A stretch of DNA of 36,667 nt from an uncultured Clostridia bacterium (GTDB taxonomy: Bacteria > Bacillota > Clostridia > Oscillospirales > Ruminococcaceae), in NCBI GenBank assembly GCA_947627985.1, contig CANQYD010000022.1, forward strand, positions 1 through 36,667, given 5' to 3'. Numbering within the stretch: the first letter of the stretch is position 1; every line of letters begins with the position of its first letter. The notes under the pieces were generated by a model. The model saw only the letters and a list, made by a program, of their open reading frames with translations. It searched no databases and was not told the origin of the DNA. Shown here in pieces: positions 1 to 6,425 of the stretch. Both the position numbers and the translations under genes were made by a program.

Positions 1-2
1 TC

Positions 3-122
3 TTAGACCGCAAGCGAGCCGAGGGTAAGAAGTATTATGTCTACATGGTCGCGGGATGCAATAAGTTCCTGCGCATATACTACGCGAGAGTCAAAGAATG
101 TCTGATTGAGGCAAACGGTTAA
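3..122 (+). CDS. IS110-like transposase, C-terminal end (cut by window edge)
   Basis: An open frame runs in from the window edge and stops at TAA 120-122, giving 39 residues. They include KRAEGKKYYVYMVAGCNKFL followed by RIYYARVKE. This pattern (Arg/Lys-rich, then a small-residue helix, then a basic C-terminal helix) is what I associate with the C-terminal end of the Transposase_20 domain of IS110-family DEDD transposases, which do not need terminal inverted repeats. The catalytic N-terminal part lies outside the window, so activity cannot be judged. The antisense frame over the same bases has no recognisable family. The identification rests on a short stretch and is moderate. Confidence 0.55.
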   Translation, partial: LDRKRAEGKKYYVYMVAGCNKFLRIYYARVKECLIEANG

Positions 123-161
123 ACCGTAACTATGATTGCTTACATAACTTGGTGATGTTTT

Positions 162-190
162 AGGCATCGCCTGCTTTGTCATGCCTTTTT
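162..190 (+). terminator. possible weak terminator after the transposase end
   Basis: AGGCAT at 162-167 pairs with ATGCCT at 181-186, followed by a T-rich run. The stem has only 6 bp, so the call is weak. It sits 40 bases after the transposase stop codon. Confidence 0.3.
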
Positions 191-258
191 CTTCTTCATA
201 TATTTTTTTCATTTTCCTATTGACTTTTATTTGCAGGTTTCAAATTTTTTGTTTTTAT

Positions 259-942
259 TTATAATTTAAATAAAATCATCCCCGCCGCCAGCGCCGCCGC
301 ATTCCCCAAAATATGTGAAACCGTGCTGATTAAGCAGTTGCCGGTCTTTTTGTAGATAACCGAAAAAATCATGCTGTCTATAAACACCCCGGCGACGTCG
401 TAAACCACGATCCCAAGGCTTCCCGCGGCAATATGTCCCGCCGCGAAAACCGCCGACGAAACGACCGCGCATACCCAAAACGGTGCGAATTTTTCGCCTT
501 TTCCGAGGAAAAATCCGCGGTAGGCGATCTCTTCCCCCAGCGCCGCGATCGCTGCCTGAACGGCGAGCAGCGCAGCCTTGTCAAATGACAAAATTTCCCC
601 GGCGCGACCCATCAGGCGCTCGGAAAACTCCCCATGAAATAAAAGATTTCCGACGAGCAGCGCCGCGATCCCGGTCGCGATCGGAAGCAGCATCCAAGCG
701 ATCACCCCCGGCTTTTTGAGATCGTCAAAAAATGTGGAAAAACGCAAACCCGAGTCATTCCCTTTTGCCTTATCTACAACCTCGACGATGAAGAAAAACG
801 CCAGCCCGACAAAGACGGAATACCCCGCAATTTTTGAGTTCGGGAGGATTTTCGTCGCCGTCATTATCATCATTACCGCTATCCCCAAAAGCGTGAGCAG
901 AGCCCCTTTGTCCTTAGTTAAATTAACTTTTTGTTTATTCAT
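259..942 (-). CDS. CPBP-family intramembrane metalloprotease
   Basis: A 227-residue polytopic membrane protein. The three CPBP (Abi/Rce1-like) motifs are visible: EEIAYR with Glu137-Glu138 and Arg142, a second-motif histidine His170 in FAAGHIA, and His210 with Asn214 in HILGN. These residues coordinate the catalytic metal or water in the Rce1-like fold. Hydrophobic segments occur near residues 14-30, 40-55, 80-101, 124-136, 155-175, 180-197 and 206-224. Bacterial members act in CAAX-like processing, bacteriocin self-immunity or signalling; the substrate here is unknown. The start codon overlaps the stop of the upstream TetR gene (ATGA at 939-942) and lies just after a GGAGGAG ribosome site inside that gene, so the pair is translationally coupled and probably controlled by that regulator. 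Confidence 0.85.
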   Translation of the reverse strand: MNKQKVNLTKDKGALLTLLGIAVMMIMTATKILPNSKIAGYSVFVGLAFFFIVEVVDKAKGNDSGLRFSTFFDDLKKPGVIAWMLLPIATGIAALLVGNLLFHGEFSERLMGRAGEILSFDKAALLAVQAAIAALGEEIAYRGFFLGKGEKFAPFWVCAVVSSAVFAAGHIAAGSLGIVVYDVAGVFIDSMIFSVIYKKTGNCLISTVSHILGNAAALAAGMILFKL

Positions 943-1505
943 CTCGTCTCCTCCTTTACCGACATGACCGCACCCCGATAAACCTTCTCTAACTGCCTTG
1001 AAATCAGCTTCTTATTGTATTTTATCGCATTGTTTGCAATGATGCTCGCGTACCCGTGGGCAAACATAAATAATGTGACAAATACCTCTTTTGTGCGCTC
1101 GATATCGAGATTCATGCCCTGCTGCATCGCAGTGAGGACGGGGCTCAGATCATCGGCGTCGATCATATCAATAATCGATAACCCGGTAAAATAATTTGAC
1201 TGAAAGAGGAAGCGGAAAAGCCGCGGTTCCTCGGCAGCAAATTTGATATAATTCAAACCGATTCCGAGCAAGATTTGCGGGCTTTTAATTCTCATCAGAT
1301 ACTCGGTGTGAAAGCTGTCAGCCCTTTCGTAGGCGGCTTTTTTGAGCTCCTCGACCGTCGAAAAGCAGTACATGACGGGCTGGGTGGAGCATTTCAGCCT
1401 TTTCGCGACGGCTCTGGCGCTGATGTTCTCCCACCCGGTCTCCCGCGCGATCGAAAAGGCGGCGTCGACCACCATCTCCTTGGTGATTTTTGACTTCGGC
1501 GGCAT
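939..1505 (-). CDS. TetR/AcrR-family transcriptional regulator
   Basis: A protein of about 188 residues with an N-terminal helix-turn-helix of TetR type: ITKEMVVDAAFSIARETGWE, then a recognition region SARAVAKRLKCSTQPVMYCF. The helical C-terminal half is likely ligand-binding and dimerising. I chose the ATG at 1505 over the in-frame ATG at 1511 because the AGAAGG ribosome site is 7 bases from the former and only 1 base from the latter. It lies directly downstream of a consensus promoter and an 18-bp palindrome, which suggests autoregulation. It overlaps the CPBP protease gene by 4 bases and probably represses both. The ligand cannot be told from sequence. Confidence 0.88.
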   Translation of the reverse strand: MPPKSKITKEMVVDAAFSIARETGWENISARAVAKRLKCSTQPVMYCFSTVEELKKAAYERADSFHTEYLMRIKSPQILLGIGLNYIKFAAEEPRLFRFLFQSNYFTGLSIIDMIDADDLSPVLTAMQQGMNLDIERTKEVFVTLFMFAHGYASIIANNAIKYNKKLISRQLEKVYRGAVMSVKEETR

Positions 1506-1533
1506 ATGCATACCTTCTTTTATAATTTCTGTT

Positions 1534-1551
1534 ATATAACTATAGTTATAT
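1534..1551. promoter_or_regulatory. 18-bp palindrome, likely TetR operator
   Basis: The bases ATATAACTATAGTTATAT form a perfect palindrome. It overlaps the -10 box and presumed transcription start of the TetR-CPBP operon, the usual place for an autorepressor operator. Assignment to this regulator is inference from position and symmetry. Confidence 0.65.
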
Positions 1552-1578
1552 TATAGTGCAAAAGAAAGGGCTTGTCAA
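1550..1578 (-). promoter_or_regulatory. sigma-A promoter for TetR-CPBP operon
   Basis: On the minus strand TTGACA (1573-1578) and TATAAT (1550-1555) are both perfect consensus, with a 17-base spacer. The -35 box lies inside a palindromic hairpin (1565-1585), and the -10 box touches the putative operator. Confidence 0.85.
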
Positions 1579-1585
1579 GCCCTTT
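1565..1585 (-). terminator. hairpin, possible terminator for the upstream minus-strand gene
   Basis: AAAGGGCTTG (1565-1574) and CAAGCCCTTT (1576-1585) form a near-perfect stem around one base. On the minus strand it is followed by CTTTTG, a weak T tract. It lies just after the stop of the gene remnant at 1591 and contains the -35 box of the next promoter. Confidence 0.5.
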
Positions 1586-1590
1586 GAATT

Positions 1591-1746
1591 TTATTTTCCG
1601 ATGATCAGGAGCTTATTCTCGCCTTTTTGGAATTCGTACCCGGTCTTTACGATCCTGACGCTGTAATTTTTCTTGAAATGTTCGATGATTTTCTCGGCAA
1701 GATCGGTCTTATTCGCGTCAAGATCGACGATCGGGAAATCCTTATT
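1591..1746 (-). pseudogene. 3' remnant of an unidentified gene
   Basis: After an in-frame TGA (1747-1749) a frame of about 51 codons runs to TAA at 1591 with protein-like composition: DFPIVDLDANKTDLAEKIIE, then HFKKNYSVRIVKTGYEFQKG and ENKLLIIGK. It has no start codon or ribosome site and reads like the C-terminal tail of a longer protein. I do not recognise the family. It lies between the methyltransferase stop and a terminator-like hairpin, so it may have kept the original gene's terminator when its 5' part was replaced. Confidence 0.4.
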
Positions 1747-1777
1747 TCACGGCATACAATGTATTTTTTTGGATATG

Positions 1778-2407
1778 TCAACCTGCCCCGACCGCGACCG
1801 TAAATCCGCCGTCTGAAGCCAAAATATCGCATTTAAAGCCGTTTGCAAGTTTATCTATCTCTGAGGCGGAATATGGGTGAAATACCATTCCCTGCCATTT
1901 TCCGGCTGTGAAAAGATAGTCGCCGTCCGCGTTTATATCATGCGGCTCCGATTCGTATTCGCCGTCGGTCCCGTCCAGAGTCAGTATCAGAAAGCCTCCC
2001 GGCTTCACGATTCGCATAAGCTCCTTAACTGCTTTTCTGCCCTTTTCTATCGGCATGTGATCGAGCACGTCCCTTGAGATGACGGCGTCAAAGCACCCCG
2101 AGGGATAGCCCGTCGAGAGGACGTCGGCACGCTTGATTTTTGCCGGATATCCGGCTTGCAAGAGGAGTTTTTCGGTCAGCAGAACGGCGCTTTCGGCGAT
2201 GTCAAATCCGGACACGTCAAAGCCGAATTTTGCAAGTTTCAGGGAATATAATCCGCAGCCGCAGCCCGCGTCGCAGACATATTTAGCCTTATTTTTTCGC
2301 AGATATGCGATGATCGGGTCTTCCGACATGTCAAAGCCGGCGGAGTATGACGATATCCGCTCGGGGTCCAGAGATTTCCATGATTTATCCCAAAATTCGT
2401 GTTCCAT
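1778..2407 (-). CDS. class I SAM-dependent methyltransferase
   Basis: 209 residues. Motif I of the Rossmann methyltransferase fold is DAGCGCG at residues 46-52. It is followed by an acidic motif II region (VSGFDIAE) that would bind the ribose of S-adenosylmethionine, then DAVISRDVLDHM and the post-motif GGFLILTLDGTD. The family is Methyltransf_11/25-like and the methyl acceptor is unknown. An AAGGA ribosome site precedes the ATG by 6 bases. It has its own promoter and is a single-gene unit, unless it is transcribed with the remnant downstream. The last codons overlap a short sequence that also occurs in its promoter (about 1771-1787 and 2471-2487). Confidence 0.85.
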   Translation of the reverse strand: MEHEFWDKSWKSLDPERISSYSAGFDMSEDPIIAYLRKNKAKYVCDAGCGCGLYSLKLAKFGFDVSGFDIAESAVLLTEKLLLQAGYPAKIKRADVLSTGYPSGCFDAVISRDVLDHMPIEKGRKAVKELMRIVKPGGFLILTLDGTDGEYESEPHDINADGDYLFTAGKWQGMVFHPYSASEIDKLANGFKCDILASDGGFTVAVGAG

Positions 2408-2452
2408 AGATGTTCCTTTCGATATTGGTATGCCGAGTTTTATGCATATCTA

Positions 2453-2481
2453 ATATTAGCGTAATTTTCGGATTATGTCAA
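2453..2481 (-). promoter_or_regulatory. promoter of the methyltransferase gene
   Basis: Minus strand TTGACA (2476-2481), 17-base spacer, TAATAT (2453-2458). It lies 45 bases upstream of the start codon. Confidence 0.75.
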
Positions 2482-2609
2482 CCTGCGCGGGTTCGGTGAA
2501 CTTAAAAACCCGGGCAGAGGCTGGTAAAGAACAGCTCAACGGGGTCCGCACGGGGTGGGATAGGATCGCAGGGCGGGGATAATATGTCAAAAAACTAAAC
2601 AAAAAGGTC

Positions 2610-2638
2610 TTGATTTTTTCGGAGGTTTGGTGTATAAT
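2610..2638 (+). promoter_or_regulatory. promoter of ssrA
   Basis: TTGATT (2610-2615), 17-base spacer, TATAAT (2633-2638). Transcription would start near 2645, about 18 bases before the mature tmRNA 5' end, leaving a short leader for RNase P to remove. Confidence 0.8.
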
Positions 2639-2662
2639 ATAATCAGCCGGAATGCGGCTCAT

Positions 2663-3016
2663 GGGGGCGTCAAGGTTTCGACGGGGATTCAGAGGACGAA
2701 TAAGCGAGTAGAGACCGCGCCGTATCTCTTAAAAATGGTGCAAAATTTCAATTTTAAACGACAACAACAGTTTAGAATTGGCTGCTGCCTAATAGCAGCC
2801 CGTCCGCCTGAGGGGGACCACGACCTCAGCTCGGGCGCCGCTTAGTGGTGAACGCCGCGGGGCTTTGCCCGACGCGCTGCGGTGTATTCAGGGCTGCCGA
2901 ATCGGGAAGCCTGCTTTCCGGCGTCCCGATGAGGGAGATTAAAAGGTAAGCTGCACTCGGAGAAAGTTTTTCCAACGGGTTTTCGGACACGGGTTCGATT
3001 CCCGTCGCCTCCACCA
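2663..3016 (+). ncRNA. ssrA: transfer-messenger RNA (tmRNA)
   Basis: About 354 nt. The 5' end GGGGGCGTCAAGGTTTCGAC and the 3' end (T-arm GGGTTCGATTCCC, acceptor CGCCTCC, then ACCA at 3013-3016) are the hallmark ends of tmRNA. The 7-bp acceptor stem pairs 2663-2669 with 3006-3012 and CCA is encoded. The tag frame reads NDNNSLELAAA and stops at TAA 2790-2792; the codon before it at 2754-2756 is TTA, and the exact resume codon is uncertain. tmRNA with SmpB frees stalled ribosomes and marks the nascent protein for proteolysis. The ORFs predicted across this interval on both strands are spurious. Confidence 0.97.
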
Positions 3017-3018
3017 CG

Positions 3019-3055
3019 TCGCGGCAAGCCCTTTTGGCTCGTCGCGATTTTCTTT
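3019..3055 (+). terminator. ssrA terminator
   Basis: TCGCGGCAAGCC (3019-3030) and GGCTCGTCGCGA (3036-3047) form a 12-bp stem with one G-U pair and one mismatch, then TTTTCTTT. It begins three bases after the tmRNA CCA end. Confidence 0.7.
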
Positions 3056-3078
3056 ATAAAGCTATGGAAAATCGCGAC
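3041..3078. repeat. 12-bp inverted repeat beside ssrA terminator
   Basis: GTCGCGATTTTC (3041-3052) and GAAAATCGCGAC (3067-3078) are exact inverted copies around 14 bases. The left arm overlaps the descending arm of the ssrA terminator, so this is an alternative fold. It marks the start of the repeat-rich stretch that leads into the recombinase locus. Confidence 0.6.
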
Positions 3079-3104
3079 TTCGCTTTACGGGCTGCCGCTC
3101 CTTT

Positions 3105-3132
3105 CCCCACAAAATCCAAGGATTTTGCGGGG
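3105..3132. repeat. hairpin repeat, variant stem
   Basis: CCCCACAAAATCC (3105-3117) pairs with GGATTTTGCGGGG (3120-3132) apart from one A-C mismatch. Its position and flanks (GGGTCCC follows) match the CCCC(A/G)CAAACGC-type hairpins at 3355-3380, 4500-4525 and 4617-4642, but the distal stem sequence is different while pairing is kept. Confidence 0.6.
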
Positions 3133-3180
3133 GTCCCTATTTGATCCGCTTCGGTGGATTTTTCTTTTGGCGGATTTATA

Positions 3181-3385
3181 TGCGATTATTTCTCCGCAAG
3201 ACGACCGAGGCGGGCGTTCAACAACGCGATTAAAACTCTTTGAGCCGACCGAGGCAATCGCTTCCGCCGAGGGAAGGCGAAAAGAAAGTTTTAACGCTTT
3301 GTTTGCCGATGGAAGTCGAGCGGCTGAAAGCAACGCTTCTGATTCCGCCTTTACCCCACAAACGCAGGCGTTTGCGGGGACCCCT
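3181..3385 (+). repeat. 205-bp inverted repeat, left copy
   Basis: This segment is a close reverse complement of 4611-4815, with the same length, scattered substitutions, and long identical blocks such as GAGGCGGGCGTTCAACAACG. It contains the CCCCACAAACGC hairpin near its right end. The two copies bracket the serine recombinase gene. The stretch 3143-3205 also resembles, in inverted orientation, the sequence next to tRNA-Ala (about 5098-5160). No real gene was found between 3056 and 3717; long frames here carry no family signal. Confidence 0.8.
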
Positions 3386-3717
3386 GAAATTCAATATTTC
3401 GGGGATATTTTTATTTTCCAGCCCCGAATTTTTATTACAAGGTATCCATTTTTTCCACATCCGCCTCCCACCCCGCTTTTTGCACATACCCCTCACAAAA
3501 TTTTCCGGCACACCATCTTCGGCGCGCAGACATCATATACAAAATCTCCCAAATTGTTTGCAAAAGCCCGCATAAAATATCCCACATATTTAAAAAACTT
3601 ACATTTTACTCCCAACTTTATTTTGGACAAAATCCCGAAAATTCCCTCCCGCTATCGACGGAGGGTGCGGAATTTTATATAATCTTTGATGAAAACTATC
3701 ATCAGGGAGGAGATAAA

Positions 3718-4338
3718 ATGTCGGTTTACGGCTACATTCGGGTGAGCACGAGGGAGCAGAATGAGGACCGCCAGCTCATCGCGATGGCAGAGGTCAATAT
3801 CCCGCCGGAAAATATTTATACAGATAAACAGTCGGGCAAGGATTTCAACCGTCCGAACTACCGCCGGCTGCTGCGAAAACTGCGTCCGGGCGACCTTTTG
3901 TACATCAAGAGCATCGACCGGCTCGGGCGCAACTACGAGGAAATTCAGCAGCAGTGGCGGGTCATCACGAAGGACAAAAATGTCGATATTTTCGTGATCG
4001 ACATGCCGCTCCTCGACACCCGCCGGGGGAAGGATTTGGTCGGGACTTTTTTGAGCGATATCGTTCTTCAGGTACTTTCGTTCGTCGCCGAAAATGAGCG
4101 CTGCAACATCAGACAGCGCCAAGCCGAGGGAATCGCTGCCGCCAAGGCGAGGGGCGTGAAGTTCGGGCGCCCGGAGGTCCCGCTTCCCAAAAATTTTTAC
4201 ACAAATTACCGTAAGTGGCACTCCGGGAAGATCACCGGCACCGCCGCCGCAAAAGCCTGCAACATGCCGCTTTCGACGTTTAGATATAAGGCTGCGGCGC
4301 TGGAGAAGAAGGGAGAGGGGGAGAAAAAGCGGAATTAA
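3718..4338 (+). CDS. serine recombinase (resolvase/invertase family)
   Basis: 206 residues, the usual size of small serine recombinases. The N-terminal catalytic domain begins MSVYGYIRVSTREQN, with nucleophile Ser10. It continues with DKQSGKDFNRPNYRRLLRKL and SIDRLGRNYEE, which supply conserved arginines. The long helix E region (about residues 105-145) ends in KARGVKFGRPE, the hinge to a C-terminal helix-turn-helix DNA-binding domain (about residues 150-195, TAAAKACNMPLSTFRYKAA). The family cuts and rejoins DNA through a 5' phosphoserine bond, for resolution, inversion or integration. A good AGGGAGGAG ribosome site precedes ATG 3718. It lies alone between 205-bp inverted repeats, downstream of ssrA. 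An antisense frame (3652-4449) is a shadow. Confidence 0.92.
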   Translation: MSVYGYIRVSTREQNEDRQLIAMAEVNIPPENIYTDKQSGKDFNRPNYRRLLRKLRPGDLLYIKSIDRLGRNYEEIQQQWRVITKDKNVDIFVIDMPLLDTRRGKDLVGTFLSDIVLQVLSFVAENERCNIRQRQAEGIAAAKARGVKFGRPEVPLPKNFYTNYRKWHSGKITGTAAAKACNMPLSTFRYKAAALEKKGEGEKKRN

Positions 4339-4341
4339 AAA

Positions 4342-4370
4342 CGCCCCCGACTTGCACGGAGGCGGGGGTG
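4342..4370 (+). terminator. hairpin after the recombinase gene
   Basis: CGCCCCCG (4342-4349) pairs with CGGGGGTG (4363-4370), with the last pair a wobble. There is no T tract, so termination is uncertain. Confidence 0.35.
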
Positions 4371-4499
4371 AATGCGGCTTATAAGAGATAAATCCGGTGG
4401 ACGAAGGGCTGATCAGGTCGGGGAGTAATAAATCAGGCTTTTGCGACATGAATCAGGTTTCAAGGAGATGAATTAGCCATTTGAGAGAGAATCAGGGAC

Positions 4500-4525
4500 C
4501 CCCGCAAACGCCTGCGTTTGTGGGG
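4500..4525. repeat. hairpin repeat unit
   Basis: CCCCGCAAACGC (4500-4511) and GCGTTTGTGGGG (4514-4525) form a 12-bp stem around CT. This is the same unit found inside both 205-bp inverted repeats and, degraded, at 4905-4929. The bases from 4371 to 5158 contain no convincing gene, only this repeat family. Confidence 0.7.
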
Positions 4526-4585
4526 AAGAGCCGGAGCAACGGCGTGAGCGGTGACGCCCGAAATAAAATTATAAAAAGGGCGTCA

Positions 4586-4616
4586 CAAGCGATACAAAGC
4601 TTGCGACATAAGGGGT
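4586..4616 (+). repeat. 31-bp direct repeat, copy 1
   Basis: Identical to 4873-4903. It begins CAAGCGATACAAAGCTTG, which is itself partly palindromic, and runs directly into the CCCC hairpin unit. The two copies are 287 bases apart. Confidence 0.75.
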
Positions 4617-4815
4617 CCCCACAAACGCCTGCGTTTGTGGGGAAGAGGCGGAATCAGAAGCGTTATTTCTTCCCGCTCAACTTCCCTCGGCAAACAAAGC
4701 GTTAAAACTATCTTTTCGCCTTCCCTCGGCAGAAACGTCCGCCTCGGTCGGCTCAAAGAGTTTTAAACGCGTTGTTGAACGCCCGCCTCGTTCGGCTCGC
4801 GGGAAAGCAATCGCA
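4611..4815 (-). repeat. 205-bp inverted repeat, right copy
   Basis: Reverse-complement partner of 3181-3385. Together they enclose the recombinase gene in an interval of about 1.2 kb. It includes the hairpin CCCCACAAACGC/GCGTTTGTGGGG at 4617-4642. Confidence 0.8.
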
Positions 4816-4872
4816 TCTGGCGCGGAATGAGTGAAGCGGCGATTTCAAATGCGCAGCATGAAGAAAGCGCCG

Positions 4873-4929
4873 CAAGCGATACAAAGCTTGCGACATAAGG
4901 GGTTCCCGCAAACGCTTGCGTTTGTTGGG
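4873..4929 (+). repeat. 31-bp direct repeat, copy 2, with degraded hairpin unit
   Basis: 4873-4903 is identical to 4586-4616. It is followed by a hairpin unit with changes (CCCGCAAACGC 4905-4915 and GCGTTTGTTGGG 4918-4929). This extends the same repeat family towards tRNA-Ala. Confidence 0.65.
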
Positions 4930-5120
4930 AAAAGGCGGAGCGACGGAGTGAATGAGCGACGGCATATATCCAGTTATAAAAATGCCGTCACGAACGATAC
5001 GCAGTCCGCGACGGCGTGCGACGCCGTGGTGGTATTATATGCGTTATTTCTTGCTGTTCGCTCTCGCTCGCCATAAAGGCTCGGCTCGCGGAGCTCACAG
5101 AGAAATAATCGCATATATGT

Positions 5121-5164
5121 CCACCAAAAGAAAAATCCGCCGAGGCGGATTTTTCTTTTGGTGG
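5121..5164 (-). terminator. tRNA-Ala terminator inside a 21-bp-armed perfect palindrome
   Basis: Arms 5121-5141 and 5144-5164 are perfect reverse complements around GA. On the minus strand the core stem ATCCGCC/GGCGGAT is followed by TTTTCTTTT, a good intrinsic terminator for tRNA-Ala. The right arm runs into the last six bases of the tRNA 3' end (CCACCA on the minus strand), so an inverted copy of that end lies at 5121-5126. Confidence 0.75.
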
Positions 5165-5234
5165 ACCCGATGGGACTCGAACCCACGGTCTCCGCGTTGC
5201 GAACGCGGCGCTTTACCAACTAAGCTACGAGCCC
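5159..5234 (-). tRNA. tRNA-Ala, anticodon CGC
   Basis: Minus-strand cloverleaf: acceptor GGGCTCG (5234-5228) with CGGGTCC, anticodon stem CCGCG/CGCGG around loop TTCGCAA, and T-arm GTGGGTTCGAGTCCCAT. The anticodon is CGC, which reads GCG. The acceptor has the G3-U70 pair, the main alanine identity element. Discriminator A is at 5162 and CCA is encoded at 5159-5161. Confidence 0.95.
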
Positions 5235-5258
5235 ACGAGCACTTTGCAGTGCCTATAT

Positions 5259-5287
5259 ATTCTAAAACTTTTTTCGGGTTTTGTCAA
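5259..5287 (-). promoter_or_regulatory. tRNA-Ala promoter
   Basis: Minus strand TTGACA (5282-5287), 17-base spacer, TAGAAT (5259-5264), about 25 bases before the tRNA 5' end. Confidence 0.8.
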
Positions 5288-5295
5288 GTACCTTG

Positions 5296-5324
5296 TTGAC
5301 ATTTTTTCAAAAAAAGATTAAAAT
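5296..5324 (+). promoter_or_regulatory. promoter of the alpha/beta hydrolase gene
   Basis: TTGACA (5296-5301), a 17-base spacer rich in T and A, TAAAAT (5319-5324). It is divergent from the tRNA-Ala promoter, with the -35 boxes 8 bases apart. Confidence 0.7.
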
Positions 5325-5358
5325 AATATTATGAAATTTATTCCTTGGAGGGATATGT

Positions 5359-6327
5359 ATGCCGATCGTGCTCGGAACAGTCATTATTTTGATCCTTTTC
5401 GCGATCTTAGCCGCGGTTATCTTCGCGATCTACGTTGCAAACACAACCTACAACGTCACCTGCCGTCACCCCGACGGCGACAAACAGCGCCATGCCGATC
5501 CTCATATCGAATTCGGCGGCGAGCAGTATGACAATCTCACGCCGAAAATCCACGAACTCGTCACCAAAGCCGAGGCTGAGCCCTTCGAGCCGGTCGAGAT
5601 AAAGTCCTCAAAAGACGGCGTCACCCTCTTCGGGCGGCTCTATAAATTCTCCGACAGCCCGATTTTTAACATATTTTTCCATGGATATAAGGGCACCTCT
5701 CTTCGCGACGGCTGCGGCTCTTTCGAGATGGCTCGGGACTGCGGCATGAACCTTCTGCTCGTCGATCAGCGGGCAAACGGCAAATCCGGCGGAAACACCA
5801 TTGCCTTCGGCATTTTGGAGAGATTTGACTGCCGCGATTGGGTGAATTTTGTCATAGATAAATTTGGAAATAATGTAAAAATAGTCCTCTCCGGAGTATC
5901 GCTCGGCGCCGCTACGGTGCTGACGGCGTCGGGTCTTGAAATGCCGAAAAATGTCAGGATGATCGTAGCCGACTGCGGATTTACGTCGCCCAAGGAGATC
6001 ATCTGCAAGGTCGCGCACGAGCAGGGCTACCCCGAAAAGCTATGCTATCCGCTGCTCCGGCTCGCTGTGAAGCTGCGCGACGGGTTCGACCTCGACGAGA
6101 CGTCGGCGCTCGAGGCGGTCTCGAAGACGGATATCCCGATCCTCATAATCCACGGCGACGACGACCGCTATGTGCCGTATGAGATGGGCGAGCGGCTGTT
6201 TGAGGCGTGCGCCTCGAAAAAGCGCTTCCTGCGGGTCCCGACGGCTCCTCACGCCGCGAGCTATATAGTCGACGGGGAGGGGTATCGGAAGGCTGTGGGG
6301 GAGTTTGTGAGGGAAAATTGCGGGTAG
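5359..6327 (+). CDS. membrane-anchored alpha/beta hydrolase
   Basis: 322 residues. Residues 4-27 form one hydrophobic helix, a signal anchor. The remainder is an alpha/beta hydrolase of the BAAT/S9-like group: oxyanion-hole region FFHGYKG (about 107-113), nucleophile elbow GVSLG with Ser181, acid region HGDDDRYVP, and a C-terminal histidine in TAPHAASYI. Members cleave esters or short peptides; the substrate is unknown. The start ATG follows GGAGGG by 6 bases. An ATG four bases upstream is in another frame. It appears monocistronic, with hairpin-rich repeats immediately downstream. Confidence 0.85.
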   Translation: MPIVLGTVIILILFAILAAVIFAIYVANTTYNVTCRHPDGDKQRHADPHIEFGGEQYDNLTPKIHELVTKAEAEPFEPVEIKSSKDGVTLFGRLYKFSDSPIFNIFFHGYKGTSLRDGCGSFEMARDCGMNLLLVDQRANGKSGGNTIAFGILERFDCRDWVNFVIDKFGNNVKIVLSGVSLGAATVLTASGLEMPKNVRMIVADCGFTSPKEIICKVAHEQGYPEKLCYPLLRLAVKLRDGFDLDETSALEAVSKTDIPILIIHGDDDRYVPYEMGERLFEACASKKRFLRVPTAPHAASYIVDGEGYRKAVGEFVRENCG

Positions 6328-6405
6328 AAGGCAGATGTGAGATGGCAGAAGTCAGATGGCGGATTTTGCACTTTACCTGCTGAAAGACAAGTCAAGTTTA
6401 GGATC

Positions 6406-6425
6406 AAGCCCTTTTTAAAGGGCTT
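6406..6425 (+). terminator. hairpin downstream of the hydrolase gene
   Basis: AAGCCCTTTT/TAAAGGGCTT makes a stem with a T-rich centre. It could end the hydrolase transcript but has no T tract after it. It opens the structured region that follows. Confidence 0.35.

Noticed and set aside
2627-3027. Short ORFs across the tmRNA
   Set aside because: The interval is accounted for by ssrA, whose ends, acceptor stem and tag frame are clear.
3652-4449. 265-codon ORF antisense to the recombinase
   Set aside because: The plus strand encodes a clear serine recombinase with a good ribosome site; the antisense frame is a codon-usage shadow.
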